NCBI RefSeq assembly: GCF_030269925.1
Contig: NC_085131.1
Coordinates: 6,061,501-6,125,500 of the forward strand
DNA length: 64,000 nucleotides
Source of the DNA: Bombyx mori
Taxonomy: Eukaryota; Arthropoda; Insecta; Lepidoptera; Bombycidae
Reading direction: 5' to 3'
How positions within the stretch are numbered: the first letter of the stretch is position 1; each line of letters opens with the position of its first letter. The notes under the pieces are model-generated. The model was not told where the DNA came from. It worked only from the letters and a program-made list of their open reading frames with translations, and did no database searches. Positions 11,570-25,443 of this stretch are shown one piece after another. The translations under genes were made by a program, and so were the position numbers.

Positions 11570-13212
11570 AAAAATTTTAATATTAAACTTTGCTTATTTA
11601 ATTAATGGTAAATTATTAGTATTTTTAAACACGAACCTGTTAAATCGTTCAGTACTTCACACTGTCAATGCCGCAGCAAGACCGCAAGAGTTATGACTAT
11701 GGGAAGGGATAAAGGAATGTTTGGCTTACGTCGTCATGGCGATTTGCCATTAGAACTTGATTTTCTTGGCTATAATTATTGATCGGATTGAAGTTCATTG
11801 TACTATAGGGTGCAAGGTCTAGTAGGGTTGATGACTTGTTAGTTGTTACTAATAATAAATTACTCCATCAAAGTTGAATTCAAAACAAGGTATATCAACT
11901 GTTATGTATTCTATTGTTCTGATAATGTAATTTTTTAATTATTTTTCAATAAATTAAAATGAAAAACGATGAACAATGTAAATTTTTTGTGTATTTTTCA
12001 CGTAATTTGCGCAACTGAGTTATCTCTAGGGTAAAAGTCAACACCGGGGGACAGCATCAAACAGATAGGACGAGCAAATTTAGCATACGCTACACGGCCG
12101 CTGCAGGGCTTCTAACTTTACAAAAAGTATACGTAAAGAATTAAATTCTGTGAGTCAACTTTTTTATTTTCATACTGTGTTCTATAATAGTAATTTATAT
12201 ATAAGATCATATATAATTTTTGCAATGTTAATACATTTTACATAACAAACATTTCCATAGTGTACATACATACACACGCAGTGGTGCTAGTTCGCGGCGC
12301 GTATCGGTATATACAGAGGCGCGGGCGCCGTAAGGCCCGCGTCGCTCTACAAGTGATGATAGAAAAAAAAATTACTACAGTAATATCATACAAATTAATG
12401 ACTATTCCCTTAAAAATATTATATCTACTTTTAGCATCTTTCTACTCCAATATGATCAAATAAACGCTTCAGTATAACCGAGCCGCGTGCGTGACACACG
12501 GATGGTCTCAAGCTCGATTCGACGACTCTGTCCGATCACGGTGTCCTATTCCCGCAACTATGTATAAAAATCACACTGCTATAAATTTATAATAAATAAA
12601 TGCCTATTTACACTATGTAACTAACTATACAAAATGATGGTACGTCGAGCATCTAATTTTGAACAGAAATTTGATACGACGATCTACAGGGCATCGGCTC
12701 GAGCTCCGGGCTCGTCGCCGAGACTCCGAACACAGCACACTAGACGATACAATTTTCAAATTTCTTAACAATTTTTGTACAATTATTCAGCCAAAGCCAG
12801 GTGCATGATTAATACATTTTATCCGTGATCATGCATCAATTATACATTTAAGTTTAAACCTATTAAACGATTTAACAACATTGAAATCCGTAAATAAACG
12901 CACGGGGCGGTTCTGCCCTCGCACGAGGACGAAGCGGAGGACGCGGAAGATGCAGAGGATGCAGGATGCGGAGGACACTAAGGACGCGGACACACGAGCA
13001 CGAGGCGCCCCGACTGAACCGAACGCACCGACACATCGGCACACTCGAACGTACGAATCATCAGAGGTATAAAAAATTAATAACGTCGTTAACAAAAGTG
13101 TAATCGAATAGAAAATATCAATACATAACTGAAAGTAAAAAGGATCGCATTTAGTAAGACGCGGATGGAGGCGCGTATGGAGGCGCGGGTGGGGGCGCGG
13201 TCGGCGAGGCTA
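11570..13212. other. Intergenic and PP2A-B56 3' UTR
   Basis: The right part (about 12100-13212) probably holds the 3' UTR of the B56 gene, including a GC-rich segment just after its stop (13140-13212) with GGAGGCGCG-type direct repeats and a second CpG-rich patch at 12895-13040. No recognised coding exon lies here; the open frames in the CpG-rich patches have no family similarity. Confidence 0.45.
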
Positions 13213-16200
13213 TCACTTGGCGAGCGGCGCCGCGTGTTGCTGTCGCTTGTGGCTGATCTCCAGCTCGCCCAGCCGCTTCCACAGCTCGTCGCGCTCCTTC
13301 TCGCGCTTCTTTTCTCTGCGCGAACGTTTTATCAATATTAATATCACATTTCATTTTCTATTCAAGTAAGCTAGTTCAGAAACAAGAGCAGCAAAGCTGC
13401 AATGCCTACGAGCGACGGTGACCTTTTACCATGAGACGGGTTGCAATCTTGTGCACCTCGTTTAACGTGTTGAGTATATGTCGTAAAAATATATATAAAA
13501 TACAAAATATAAATTTCTATTTTGGACAGTTTTTTAATAATATAATTTAGTTTATGGATCATTCAACTAAATAAAACCAGATAGTTGAAATTTAACGCAC
13601 TTCTGCCTTTCTGCTTTGTAGCTAGCTGTGAGTTCGTCAAATAGTTTGGAATTCATTTCCATGAATGTTTTGAGCACATTGTAGACGAGGGCCACGATTG
13701 TTTGGTTCCAGTGCTCCTTGCTGATTCGGTACAACGCTGGGAACATTATAGGCATGATCACATGGTTGTTCTCTTCCATCAACGACATTATATACTCGTT
13801 ATTCCAGAAATACAAAGCCCTCTCAGCTACCTGTAAATAATTTCACAATATAAAAGAATATTTTTAAATAAAGTATTTTATTAAATCATAACAGATGATG
13901 ATAAATACCTGAAAATGAGGACTGGAAACACATTTTGCAATTTGCCGGAACAGTGGTTCTTGGATTTTAGCAAATTGTGCAGGCTCAATTACATCCAATA
14001 TTTCTTCAATCTCGCCCAAAAACATTACCTTCATAATTAATAAATTAAAATTACTATACACTCAAGTTATTTATACATATACATAAATAGTAAAGTTAGA
14101 TACAAATGAACATATTATTATTCATCTATTCCTTTTGTAGGAAGTGTACAGAGTATAGTTTCTGAAAGGAACACTAGCTGTAAAGTGGCAATTATTGGAC
14201 TTTCGGGTTATGTATTATTTAGATAACTTTCATTTCTTTATATCTCTACATAAAGCTGTAGCTGGGTAGCTGAGCTCATGAGAGAAGTGGTTACTGGAAA
14301 ATAGAGGCCATGGGATTTCTTTATTCATGGGAATACTTTACACTCAAGCCATCTTTCATGTCATCCTGCAACATTCTTCGAAATATGACGGATCTTTTAA
14401 AATATAGAAAAACCCACGTACCAACGTGCTTGTTTCGTAAGAAAGTCATGCAAAATAGGATAATCTCGAGAATCATTACATTTCATTGCATAAATGAGTG
14501 ATCGAGCTTACGTCCACCTGGTAATAAATGGTTCCTAGACCCCATAGAGATTACAACATGACTGCTGCAATCATCTTTGTGACACGAAGTCTCAATATTA
14601 TGGAATAATAACTATTCTACACTTCAACCCGGAAAGAATGACTGTCTCGCGGCAGAGATAGGCAGGCTCTTGGTAAGTAGGTGCTAGTTTACAATGCGCC
14701 TTACTACCAGTAAACACAAGTTGACAGTCGCAGTAAGCAGGTATAACAGTCAGAGAATGCTGCCGCCTGTCTCCTCGGCGATTCATTTGGACACCTTTCG
14801 TGATACCCACATGAAAAGATGGGGTGGTTCTATTCTAGACGGACTGATTATATCTTGGGTATGATTCCCCACACCCAGTATCCTAATGTTTTTTTAAATT
14901 CTGTTTGTACAATAACAAAAATAGATAAAACCACATTCGAATTCCATTCGATTTGAATAATAATGTGTTACCTCTTTCTGTGAACAAGTCTTCGGCCAAA
15001 ACTTGAGTAGTCCACGCACAACGGGCTCCGTGAGCGTAGCGTCCTTCTCGAGGAACTGAACCACGCAGTAGGCAAGCTGAGCGTGGTATAATGACAAGCA
15101 CTTCACCTTGTGCAGAGGCAGTAGCACCTTCACCAAAAATTGTTTGTGCTCACTCTTCAACGGTAAGGCGAATCCGTTTATTATACTGTAAAATAAAAAA
15201 ATTATTAATCTCAGGGAATGATCCAAAATAAATTATTTATGATTAAAGTTTTACAGTCATTCAGCATGTCAATTTTGTTACATTTTTGAACCGAATTGCA
15301 ATAAGTGCAGTCTTGTGCCCCAAAATTGAATCTCAATAGTTTATTTTGTTTAAACTACTAACAGAAGTAAATTTACAATATATTAGGTCCTTACATATGA
15401 AATTAGAGTTTTGTCGTACTGACCACTCTGAGATATCTCCTCTTTGGATAAAAATTTCAAATTCAAATTTATAAATTAATTTAGCTGGTACATTTGAGTT
15501 TTGTAAACAGTCATTCATTTGTTTTTTCCTCGTTATTTTTTTCTTTGGCGTCGCTTATTACCGCACAATGGAAAACATGAAATATCGGTGTATTTACGAG
15601 TACGATTTCTACAGTGGCACCAGTGCTACAGAAGCAGCTCGAAGGATTAATGATGTGTACTGCACTAGTATCGCAAAAGAAACCACAGTACGTTTTTCAC
15701 GTCTAGTGTGGAGGCGGATCCATCACAAAGCACTTCAGAGATAGCTGCAGGTTTCGGGGTAAGTGATGAAACTGTATTAATCCACTTCAAGCAAATAGGG
15801 AAAGTTAAAAACTTGAACGATGGGTACCTCATGAATTCAGTGAATCGAACTTGCAAACACACGTCGACTGCTGTGTTACTTTGCTCAACTGACACAATAA
15901 TGAAGGGATTTTAAATCGAATTACTTGTGATGAAAAGTGGATACTGTACGATAATCTGAAGTGCACGTCGCAATGGCTGAACCCTAGAGACCTAGCCGAA
16001 TTCTGCGCTAAACAAAAATTGACTCGAAAAAGTTACTTGCGAGTGTTTGGTGGACTAGCGCCGATGTCGTTCACTACAGCTTTCTAAAATCTAGCCAAAA
16101 GATGACGGCTGAAATCTATTGTCAGCAGCTGCAAACCATGAAGGAAGAACTAGCTGCTAAACAGATCGGTCCGAGATCCGAGATCGATCAATCGCTCTAG

Positions 16201-19200
16201 GCCACTGCTGCTTCACGACAACGCAAGACCACACACTGCACAACAAACCACTAAGTTACACTACGATGAACTACAATTGGAATGTTGCCTACATCCACCA
16301 TGCTCCCCAGACCTTGCTTGATTTTATTGATTCTCGGCCCCATGGTTTTTTTAGTAAAGGAATCAATGAACTACCTATGAGATGGCAAAAGTGCATATAC
16401 AGTCGTGGTCAACTAATTAGGGACATTCAAGATAGTGAAGGGCTATAACCGGTTATGTACATTTAAATATAAAACCCTATTGATTTTTCAGCACTTATTA
16501 TTTGCATAATGTGGTCCAATTATTATGCTATAAATGGCTGTAAATAAAAGATTTAATAAATAGAAAAAGTATTTAATATCAAAGATTAAACATGTATTAA
16601 ATATTAAGGTACAATTCTCTAGTGGACATTTAATTAAGGACAGTAAAGTATAATGAAAAATACAGTTACACAAAACTTATAATCTTCAGTGTTATAATAT
16701 CTTTAACAGCTCCATTTTATTACGTGTAAAAACAGTACCCAGTAGCAAAACCTTTGTTACTAATTACCACTTGACACCGATGTGGCATAGACATTATCAG
16801 TTTCTGACATGCTTCGACAGGAACGTTTGCCCATGCCTCACAAAAAGCTTCATGAAGTTCATCCAAATTTGTATTACGATAAGTGGCAACTTTTTTCTTG
16901 ATTTCGTGCCAAAGGTGCTCAATTGGGTTGAGGTCCGGGCTATTTGCTGGCCAATCTAGCACCGATACAAACTGACTGGTAAGAAACGACTTGACTGAAT
17001 GGGCGGTATGTTTCGGGTCGTTATCCTGCTGAAACGTTCATATAATAGGGAGATGCTCCTCAGCATAGGGAAGCATAGTTTCTTTCAATATTGCCTTGTA
17101 TTGATGTTGGTCTAAGTTACCCTGAACTTTCCTCACAGATCCCACTCTATGTACAGAAAATGAACCCCATATTTTAATGTTTCCACCACCATGTTTCACC
17201 TGTTTTTTTGTGAATCTTGGATTCATTTCCGCTTTTACAGGACGCCGTACATATTGCCTTCCATCTGAAGAAATCAAATTAACCTTGGTCTCGTCAGAGA
17301 AAAGTGCATGTTGCCATTGGGCGTAGGTCCAATGTCCATATTTACGTGCAAATGCCAAACGAGCATTTCTATGTTCTTTCTTCAACAACGGTACTTTGTG
17401 AGCCACTCTTCCGAACAACCCTGCTTCTACCAAACGTCGTCGAACGGTCCTCGCAGATACACCGGCTCTTTCGTTTGCCCGAAACACTTCGTGTTTAATT
17501 AAAATAGAGCCTAGAAATGGATATTTCTTAGCTAACCTGGTTATCATTATATCTTCTTGCGGAGTCGTTTTTCTCGATCTTTTTGTTCTGGACACATTTA
17601 AAGCTGTGTTATAGCGCTTGAAATGTTGCACTGCATTGCATACCATAGTTTTTGAACAATTTAAATGTTGTGCTATTCTTCGGTATGACCAACCACGCTC
17701 GACAAACTTCATGATAAATTTTTCGTAGTGTTGGATCGCAACTTTTATTTTTGCCCATTTTTCTTCAAAATAATTCTCAAAACTTAAAATAAAAAATCTG
17801 GATTGCCGCCAAAACGACCACTAAACAATAAGAAAAGAAACAAAAAAGTATTAAAATTCCAATTCTGAAATTAGAACGCAATACCTCAGTGTCCCTAATT
17901 AAATGGCCAGCCAGTATTCTTTGAACCAATAGCACTATGATATTGTATCAGCTATAATGTAAAGAGGTTTAATGTTTAAGAAGTTGTTATTGTTTGTATA
18001 ATCGCGCACATAAATAACTAATTACACTTACATGTAAAAGATATGGAATATTGCTAAGACTCGTTGGAAAATAAAAAAAATATTCACAATTTGGCTTAAC
18101 TAGAGATTGTCCCTAATTAGTTGACCACGACTGTATAACAATGATGCATACTTTGATTAAATAAATATATTTTACAAAAACATAAATATATTCCTCCCGT
18201 ACAAAACTCAAATTTCGTGTATAAAGAACTATAATAAATAAAAAAAATTCATAAGATTACAATTTGTTTTCAATGCTTCAATCGCGTTAATGATGAGATT
18301 TGTTCTTATCAAATATGCTATGGGTCAAAATTATGCTATCTGCGTGGACGTTGTTGCATGACCTTTTTTTTATCATTATTAAAATCAGTTTAGGTAAATT
18401 GGATTTCAAACTTGTCTTAATCAGGCGTCATCTGTCATCTTATTATTTTAAGTAAATATATTAATTCAATGGAAACTGAATACGACCGTGTACTTATTTA
18501 ATTATGATAATGAAACGAAAATTATGTGTTACCATAAGATAGGTATAACTTTTTCATCTAGAGTTGATTACACGGTGCTAGTATGTAAAAATGCTACTGT
18601 GATATTAGCAAGTGTATGTAAATTTGTTTTTAGATCGTACATGTAATATGTTGGAAAACATCTAAACTAACTTGGTAACGACTTTGTGAATAAAAATTGA
18701 GCTTAAAACCATGTTTTTTTCTTTATTATTGTCCCTATTCTACTAGGAATGGTCAGTGCATAATATATCTGTTGTAATTTAAATTCACTACTTTATGGTT
18801 AATGCCAGGTATTAAACAAGGAGTATTAAATAATAAATTAGGTGATATTAATAATACTTTTAAAGGATGGTTATTAGGTACTAAAAGTAGCCTTAGCTAG
18901 AGGCAGCAGTCTTATACCAGTATCAACATTTGATAGATAACATACCAGACAAATTAACATACCTATGTTATATATAGCGACAACAAATATTGCTAGTATT
19001 TTTTGTCAGAAATATTTTGTATACAGGCATTAAATACGTAATGCTTTACAAAAATTTGTGCCTGTCAGAAGGATTTCAACCTGGATGATTGCGGTTTGAA
19101 TCGAGTAAGCCGTATGTCTTATCTTTTAGGTCACAAAGACGTTTATGAAATGAATTCAAATTCAAAAAGTCTAATTATTAAGACTTTTTCTTATTACATA

Positions 19201-22200
19201 CTGGTGTATATTTTAATAATCATTCGAAATTTGTACATTTTTTGTGGTCAAAAAAACTTTCAGTGTAACCTTTAAATCAAAAATTTTAAGGCATTTATTT
19301 TGATTTGAGTTATGAAAACAGTATCATTAATATGCTTATGAATTATATACATTGTAATATTACAAAAAGGTGCATATAAAAATTAAATATTGATAAGACA
19401 TATAACTTTTTGTAGGCATTTAAATCCTGCTATTGTCATAAATTCAGATTTTTGTAGGTCTACATTGATAAATTTAGAGACTACTTATTCTAAAAATATA
19501 TCAAACATGATCAACTTCAATATATATTAGATATCATTACATCTGAAAATAATTTGAGCAACAAACACCCTATACTCTCAAACTGATTTTTCCAAGGAGT
19601 TCCTGCAAATTGTTATTATTGTGTGTCGAACACAAATCACAGATATGATCAGTTCTGCTATTTTATAAATAACAAATAATATATTTTACAAATTATATTG
19701 TAAATAATTTATTATTTTATAAATAATAAATTTAAAAATAATTTTATTACAAATACATTAAAAGTAAAATATTATCTAAACCAACCTTCCCAATATTTCT
19801 AGCAGTTCACCAACACCATTGAAGTGTTCAGTTTCATAGACAAATCTCAAAAATATATTATTGATCTGTTTCCGTATAAATGCTCGCAGACCCAAAAATT
19901 TTCCATAGATGCGATGTAGCACGGTTTTCAGAAAATCGCGCTCGCGCGGATCTTCAGAGTCGAACAAATCTAAAAGCTAAGAAACAAAACATTATTAAGC
20001 ATTCAAGTAAAACATTTCAAATTTAGATTATTGTCATATACTTAAATTCCATAAAGACTTTATTGTAATGATATAAATAGAAAATTCTGTAGGAAAGTAA
20101 GTTGTTATAAATATATTAAATCGTCTAATTAGAAGTATATGTTGTAAATATGTAATTGTATATAATAGTTTAAAGTTTAGTTTTTTTCCAAACAAGCTAT
20201 GGTATATATTTTATTTAAATTTACCAAAACATAACAGATCTAAATTTTTACATTTTTTAACAATAAACGATTACTTGTTTAAACGGAAATGACCATTAAA
20301 AAAAGGATTTGAGTTGCAAGATTATTTAAAAAATAAAGTTACAGTATAACTTAAATTAAATTATTGCTTTATTAAGCAGTAGGTAAATAAAAAACTCACT
20401 AACAGCTTGAAAAAAGTTAGGAATTCATCATTATAGTAGTTAGTTCTTGCTAATGAAATATGGAATTGATTTAACAAAAAATTTAGAGGTTTGCTAATAG
20501 TAGACAGAACAAAAGATCTCCTTTATTAATTTATAGCTTATAGACATCACAGCATGAATGCAGCCAAACACCTAATTCATATGAAATCAAAATCAATTAC
20601 ATTACATAACAGCTGCCTCCTCCTTGACGATGGGAGGTATGATCCACAACAGAAATAGGCAAAATAGTGGCACCTACCCTTAGGTACAAAAATAAACGAA
20701 ATTTTTCTTGAGCATAAACCTTTAAATTTTCTGTAGATTAAAAGATCAACAATTAATGTTTGTATTTTAAAAAGCTTTTCTTTTTATTACATTTCTACTT
20801 ATTAAAAATAAGAGTGAGAAAACCAAATTTAAAGGTATTTATAAATCAATTTAGAAGATCATTCGCAGCTGCTTTTTTTATAGTTACATACACTTCACCA
20901 ACTAAGACCATTACTTTTTTGGTAAAATTAATGGAATTTATGCAATTTTAGCTGTTTCAATAGACTTGGTAATTGTGAATTGTGAATAAATAAAGGTAAA
21001 CTTAAAAACATATTTCAAATGACAATACCTGTAAAACAAATTTTTGATCGATAACCTTCTTGCCTATAGTAGGTTGGAAATCAGTTGACTCAAGGAAGCG
21101 CAGGAAGAATTCGTAGACTAGTTGAAGATGGGGCCATGACGCCTCCAGAGTCGGATCATCCTCTTCAGGATCAAAATCAGGGTTTTCACTTGGAGGCAGG
21201 GTACGGAACAGATTTGCCGATATCTAAGTGAGAGAATGTGTTAATGGTTCAGTATACATGTTAACAGAGTTACAATTCATGAAGAATTTTTCATCTTGTG
21301 CTAGGTAACAAACATAGCTTCACAGAAAAAAAATTGATTACCACCACCTAGTTTGTACCATTGTCAATCTCAAGTGATAAGACAGACATAAATACATTAT
21401 CTGCAAAATATGTTTTTTATTTAAATATGTTAAATATGTTATGTGTTATAGCAGATCTACTAACTCTAGCAGAGTTACTACTAACACTATTAAATTCACA
21501 TTAGGAGCGTTAAAAAACTGTTGATAAAACATCACTTGCCTAATTGTGGACAAGATACATTAAAATTTCACATTGTTGGAAAACACTAGAGCTATAATTT
21601 TAGTGAAAAAGATGATATTTATAGTGACACTAATGGTACCTATGATACCACATACAAAATGTATTTTTGATACATTTTGAATTTAATAATTGTAAGTTAA
21701 TTTCCAACAATGGCATGTTCTTTTGTTACTTTCGAAGGCAGTTGTGCTTATAGCCCACCTTTTAACAAGTGGTCAGTATTACATCAACAATTCAAGGGCC
21801 ACAGTAGAATTGCTGGCTACTGCTGAAGAATTTTAAAATTACAGAACACAAGGAAGGTATATCAAAAATGTCAAGAAAAACAGAAAAAGGATTGCTATCT
21901 AGAGTTAATTGGCTTATACCATCTACCTCTCTATGCTATTAAACTTACTAATGTTTCTCATTGTGGACAAATAGTTTTAAAAATATCTTGACTGTGAGAA
22001 AATTTCTGACAAAGTCCTCACTTAAATTTTTCCTCCTCACAATTTTATATAAACTGGAATTAAATTTCGTTTGGCAACACTTCTTGCTTTGTTTGTAATG
22101 TGAATTCTGAGTTGATGCATTACTTTAATACTCTTTTTTTAGCCCTGTTACCATTATAATAATACACTTACTAGTATATTGCTACACCTAAACAATTTTT

Positions 22201-23363
22201 TATTGACTTACCATTTTTATAATTTCTGGATAAACAGGCTCTGTAAGTACACCGCGGCCACCATGAATGTACTCAACAAGTTCATTCAGTGTAGCACGTT
22301 TGATCTCTTTGCCTTTCAAATCAGCAACAGGATCCATGAAATCAAACGCCACACAACATTGTCGGAGTTTACGGATGAACAATTCCTCTTGTTCACTGCT
22401 TGGGACATCTGAAATTAACATTATTGTACACTAAATAATATGCAGACTACTATGATTTCAGTTCCATTTTTTTTTACAAAATCCATTAGCAAAGATAGTT
22501 AAGCTACATGTAATGTGGGGTTGTTACCAAAGCCCAACATCACAATATGAATGTCATCTGTTTTAAGAGACAAGTCAAAGTCTCAATTACACAGGAATAA
22601 TTGCTATTCTTCTTTTCAAAGAATAATGCCTGTCTAATGTGACATAATTAAGCAGGTCAATAACGCTAACCCATACAAACTAACAACACAACATACACAA
22701 TCACTAAGAAATCCACTCCAATCTAATAAGCCCACTTTACCAATCTTCAGATTATCAATCTCACTTCCCATAATTATTTTGATACTATGATTACAATTTC
22801 ATCTAATAAAAATAATTTCCTATGTTATTAAATAATATTATTTGTGTTTTTTTTATTCAAAATATATTCATACGTTGGTTTATTTTAACTTAAAATATTA
22901 GTTAACATATGAGAATAACTACTATTTTAAACTTCTTACGCCTATGGTTTAAGAATTGTGTGATAAAACATAAAACAAACAGTTCAGATTGAGGATTCCA
23001 ATAAGTTTCAGTAACCAGATAATTAATTAACCTTTTATCTAATGAACTGTAGGATATCACAATTTAAATAAATCTCTAGTCCTTTACTAATTTCACTTCT
23101 TAATAGACAAATAATTGTTCAGTTGTAAATAGTTTGATGTAAACATTAGAAAAAAAAAAGTTATGAAAGTGCAACTCAATAATAACTTAAATGAAAAACT
23201 AGGTTATTACACACATAAACTTACCTTTTAACAATGGCAATGCTTGTAGCTCCACATCTTGCGTATTACGATAACGAGAGGAACCCTGAGACTTCTTAGT
23301 CTTTTTCTTCAGTGATCTTTTAGCAAATGGATCAATCCTGTCCACAAACGTTCCCGAAGACAT
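13213..23363 (-). CDS. wdb: PP2A regulatory subunit B56 (widerborst-like)
   Basis: Eight coding exons on the minus strand: 23363-23225, 22408-22212, 21223-21029, 19976-19786, 15185-14972, 14028-13909, 13830-13601 and 13315-13213. Phases agree at every junction, giving 462 residues. The protein starts [21 protein letters not shown] and contains the B56 HEAT-like core almost unchanged: [76 protein letters not shown] and [20 protein letters not shown]. It ends in the short basic tail [20 protein letters not shown] and following residues. B56 subunits target the PP2A catalytic/scaffold dimer to phosphoproteins with LxxIxE motifs. The length and short C-terminus fit the alpha/epsilon (widerborst) type rather than the longer gamma/delta type. 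The intron between 15186 and 19785 carries nested DNA transposons. Confidence 0.95.
14500..14722 (-). repeat. Old diverged Bm1-like SINE remnant
   Basis: The order gatcgagcttacgtccacct, gaccccatagagattacaac, ttcaacccggaaagaatgac, cggcagagataggcaggctc follows the Bm1 consensus order at reduced identity, with insertions and deletions. It lies in the B56 intron 14029-14971. A further short match (ggtagctgagctcatgagag, near 14265) may belong to a second old copy. Confidence 0.55.
16400..18133 (-). mobile_element. Tc1-like transposon with 26-bp TIRs and inner repeats
   Basis: The ends are perfect 26-bp inverted repeats (16400-16425 and 18108-18133, starting CAGTCGTGGTCAACTAATTA) flanked by TA (16398-16399, 18134-18135). 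About 220 bp inside each end lies a diverged direct copy of the terminal motif: tggacatttaattaaggaca near 16623-16642 at the left and tgtccctaattaaatggcca at 17890-17909 at the right. This is the IR/DR layout known from Sleeping Beauty and some Bari-type elements. Length is 1734 bp, and it encodes one transposase on the minus strand. Confidence 0.9.
16720..17758 (-). pseudogene. Tc1 transposase, DD34E, broken
   Basis: The frame from 17712 to 16720 is open except for one TGA at 17038-17040, where Tc1 relatives have the Trp of the WTFQQDN motif, so this is probably a single TGG-to-TGA change. Helix-turn-helix segments lie at the N-terminus ([34 protein letters not shown]). The catalytic residues are Asp in [11 protein letters not shown], Asp in [10 protein letters not shown] and Glu in [10 protein letters not shown]; the last two are 34 residues apart (DD34E). 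A better N-terminus ([13 protein letters not shown]) starts at ATG 17758 but is one base out of frame, which suggests an extra A in the A-run near 17730. With two lesions it is unlikely to be active. Full length would be about 345 residues, normal for Tc1. Confidence 0.85.
18222..19785. other. B56 intron sequence, nothing recognised
   Basis: AT-rich intron between the mariner insertion and the B56 exon at 19786. No recognised repeat or exon. Confidence 0.4.
20520..20690 (-). repeat. Old diverged Bm1-like SINE remnant
   Basis: Short blocks in Bm1 order (atagacatcacagcatgaat, taacagctgcctcctccttg, cagaaataggcaaaatagtg) inside the B56 intron 19977-21028. Strongly diverged; no tRNA-like head. 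Confidence 0.45.
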
Positions 23364-25443
23364 TTTGGCAATACGAAAGCGTCCCAAACGACTAAAGCTA
23401 CACGGTGATCAATGCAAAAGATTTGTTGTTTCCGATTGTGTCATGATCTGGCCCAGTATACGAGATGAACGCGCACTTCCCGTAAGGTCGCAGCACAGTA
23501 TTAGATCCTAAACAAACATTCCTTCGTCACACATGACGGTAATGGAGTGGTCACACTCAGGCCATTCTTTATACACTTCAAGATTCCACAACAGTTACGT
23601 AATTTAAATAGTTCTATTTCATTAATATTACACAAATAGAGAAAAAAATAATTCGGTTCACAGTTTCGGTTTTAGTTTCTAAGGCGTGTCACGAATAGCA
23701 GAAGGTAGAAGTCATATACATACAAGCCTCGTGTAATATCAGCCGGTCAGTCAATGACAATTATTATTTCTCAACAAAAATCACGAAAGATTATCCAAAG
23801 TTTTACTCGTAATAACACACAAAGTAACGAAACAAAAAAACTGTGGTTTCTCGTAAGTGTATTCAAAACTGAAGCTATGATGACACGATGTAAATTTTAA
23901 CACCAAAAATCCATCACCGTATTCTCGCCATCGCTCACCATCCGTTTCGACAATGAAACAGAACGCATTTTATCGCTACACTCAGAATTAATTTAAGATG
24001 TGGCACTTTATTATGACAAATCAAAGTTTATGAGGCGTTTTTCACTTTGTGAAGCGATCAATTTATAATTTTTTTCAGTAAAAGATTATCATCACTGGTT
24101 TGCTGCGAAAACGCTACACTCTTAGAAAAGTACCTACTTCTGAAAATAGATGGAGATAGAAAATATTCTTTTACTCCTTTTAATTACTTTTAATGTTATA
24201 ATCGATATATTTGGGACAATATAAGAAATATATAAAAGTTATTATTATTTTTAAATATTAATAAACTATTTTAGGATAATTTTTAAAGCATTTAATGATA
24301 GTAAGAAATAAAAAAATATTAAAACTTTTAACGGCTTCCGGTCACAGATTATAGTTTGAATGGAAAATTGAAGCAGACCATGAAGAATGTTCGGTTTCTT
24401 ATTAAAAATTTGCAGTTTCCGATTTTGCAATTATGCTTTTTTTCCGCAAGTAATTTCTAATGTAAAATTCTAAGAAATATTTTTCATTAGTGAACAATGA
24501 AATAAAAATCTATGGTCGTTTTGGTATTAACTCTATGGTCTACGCTTTAGACTGATACCTGGTAATTTATCTAAATTTATGTTTACTATTTTACTAGTAT
24601 TCTATAGTAACACTAGATGGCTGTATTATATACTCGTCTTGTGCTATTATATAACGAGTGGCTTGTGCGTTAATCGGCAGGTGCCTAATCTACAATGGCA
24701 AACTATACCAGCCAAACAGCACTGGCGATGATATTGGTATAACTTCGATCTCCATTGTCGTATACACCCTAGCAACTCTCACTACTTTCTCGATAAGCGA
24801 GAGGCGTTAAATTATTTATGCCTTCACGTGATGATAGCTGTTTCTGATCAAGACTCATTTTTAGATCATATCTGGCACTTAAACTTCTTCCTTAGAATTA
24901 AACATTACCATAACATGTCGAAACCATGCAAAGTCGTCTTCCAGAATACTAGTATCTTCCTATATATGTATATGAATTACCATTCTGCTGCGGCAGTATT
25001 AATATACTTTAGCATTTTTTATCTTTCAATATATAGTCTGTTTAAATATGTGTATTGTAAATTCAAAAGTAAGTTAATTTGTTTGTTACGCTTTCAAGTC
25101 TTAACTACTCAAGTATTTTTTATGGAATGTTGCATAAAAGTTGGCAGGGATACTTTACTCGGGATTTTTTTTACATTACAGTGAGAGAAGTCATAGGTAA
25201 GAGCTAGTATTAAAAATAATACATAATTGGAAAGAATTAACTAACTGTTACCTGGCCGCAAACTAGCTTTCTCGGTCCTATGGGTAAAAGAATCATAGGA
25301 CGGGATAAATATACGAACGAATGAGTAAGATACGACTCGTATGCATTTAAAAAAGTAAGATAATATGAATAAGTTTAACACCGAAATAAACAGAACAAAA
25401 AAATATTTTATATTTTTTGTTCTATCATTCTCATAATTTATTT
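23364..25443. other. B56 upstream region and intergenic spacer
   Basis: The 5' UTR and promoter of the B56 gene must lie just right of 23363. An open frame at 24828-25184 has an AT-rich, unconserved-looking composition and no recognised domain. No repeat boundaries were identified. Confidence 0.4.

Larger units (their letters stand above)
15394..18219 (+). mobile_element. mariner-family element, decayed, split by a Tc1 element
   Basis: The plus-strand transposase remains start at ATG 15568 ([20 protein letters not shown]) and continue with [25 protein letters not shown] (first catalytic Asp), [14 protein letters not shown] (second Asp) and the C-terminal [14 protein letters not shown]. The closest family I recall is the cecropia/Hsmar1 type. 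Several frameshifts and deletions break the frame, including loss near the third catalytic Asp after CSPDLA. The ends at 15394 (CATATGAAATTAGAGTTTTG) and 18219 are imperfect inverted repeats flanked by TA (15392-15393, 18220-18221). The final codons are interrupted by the element at 16400-18133 and resume at 18136, ending in NNDAYFD and a stop near 18159. Confidence 0.75.

Noticed and set aside
12829..13095. Frames in the CpG-rich patch left of the B56 stop
   Set aside because: Low-complexity translation on both strands; better explained as GC-rich 3' UTR.
16720..17040. Two separate transposase genes suggested by two minus-strand frames
   Set aside because: Both frames are in the same phase (17712 and 16962 differ by a multiple of three); one TGA at 17038-17040 separates them, so it is one broken gene.
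23364..23387. Upstream extension of the B56 start
   Set aside because: The extension begins with TTG, not ATG; ATG at 23363 gives the conserved MSSGTF start.
24828..25184. 118-codon frame between B56 and the LINE
   Set aside because: AT-driven composition, no recognised domain, no splice or promoter context.
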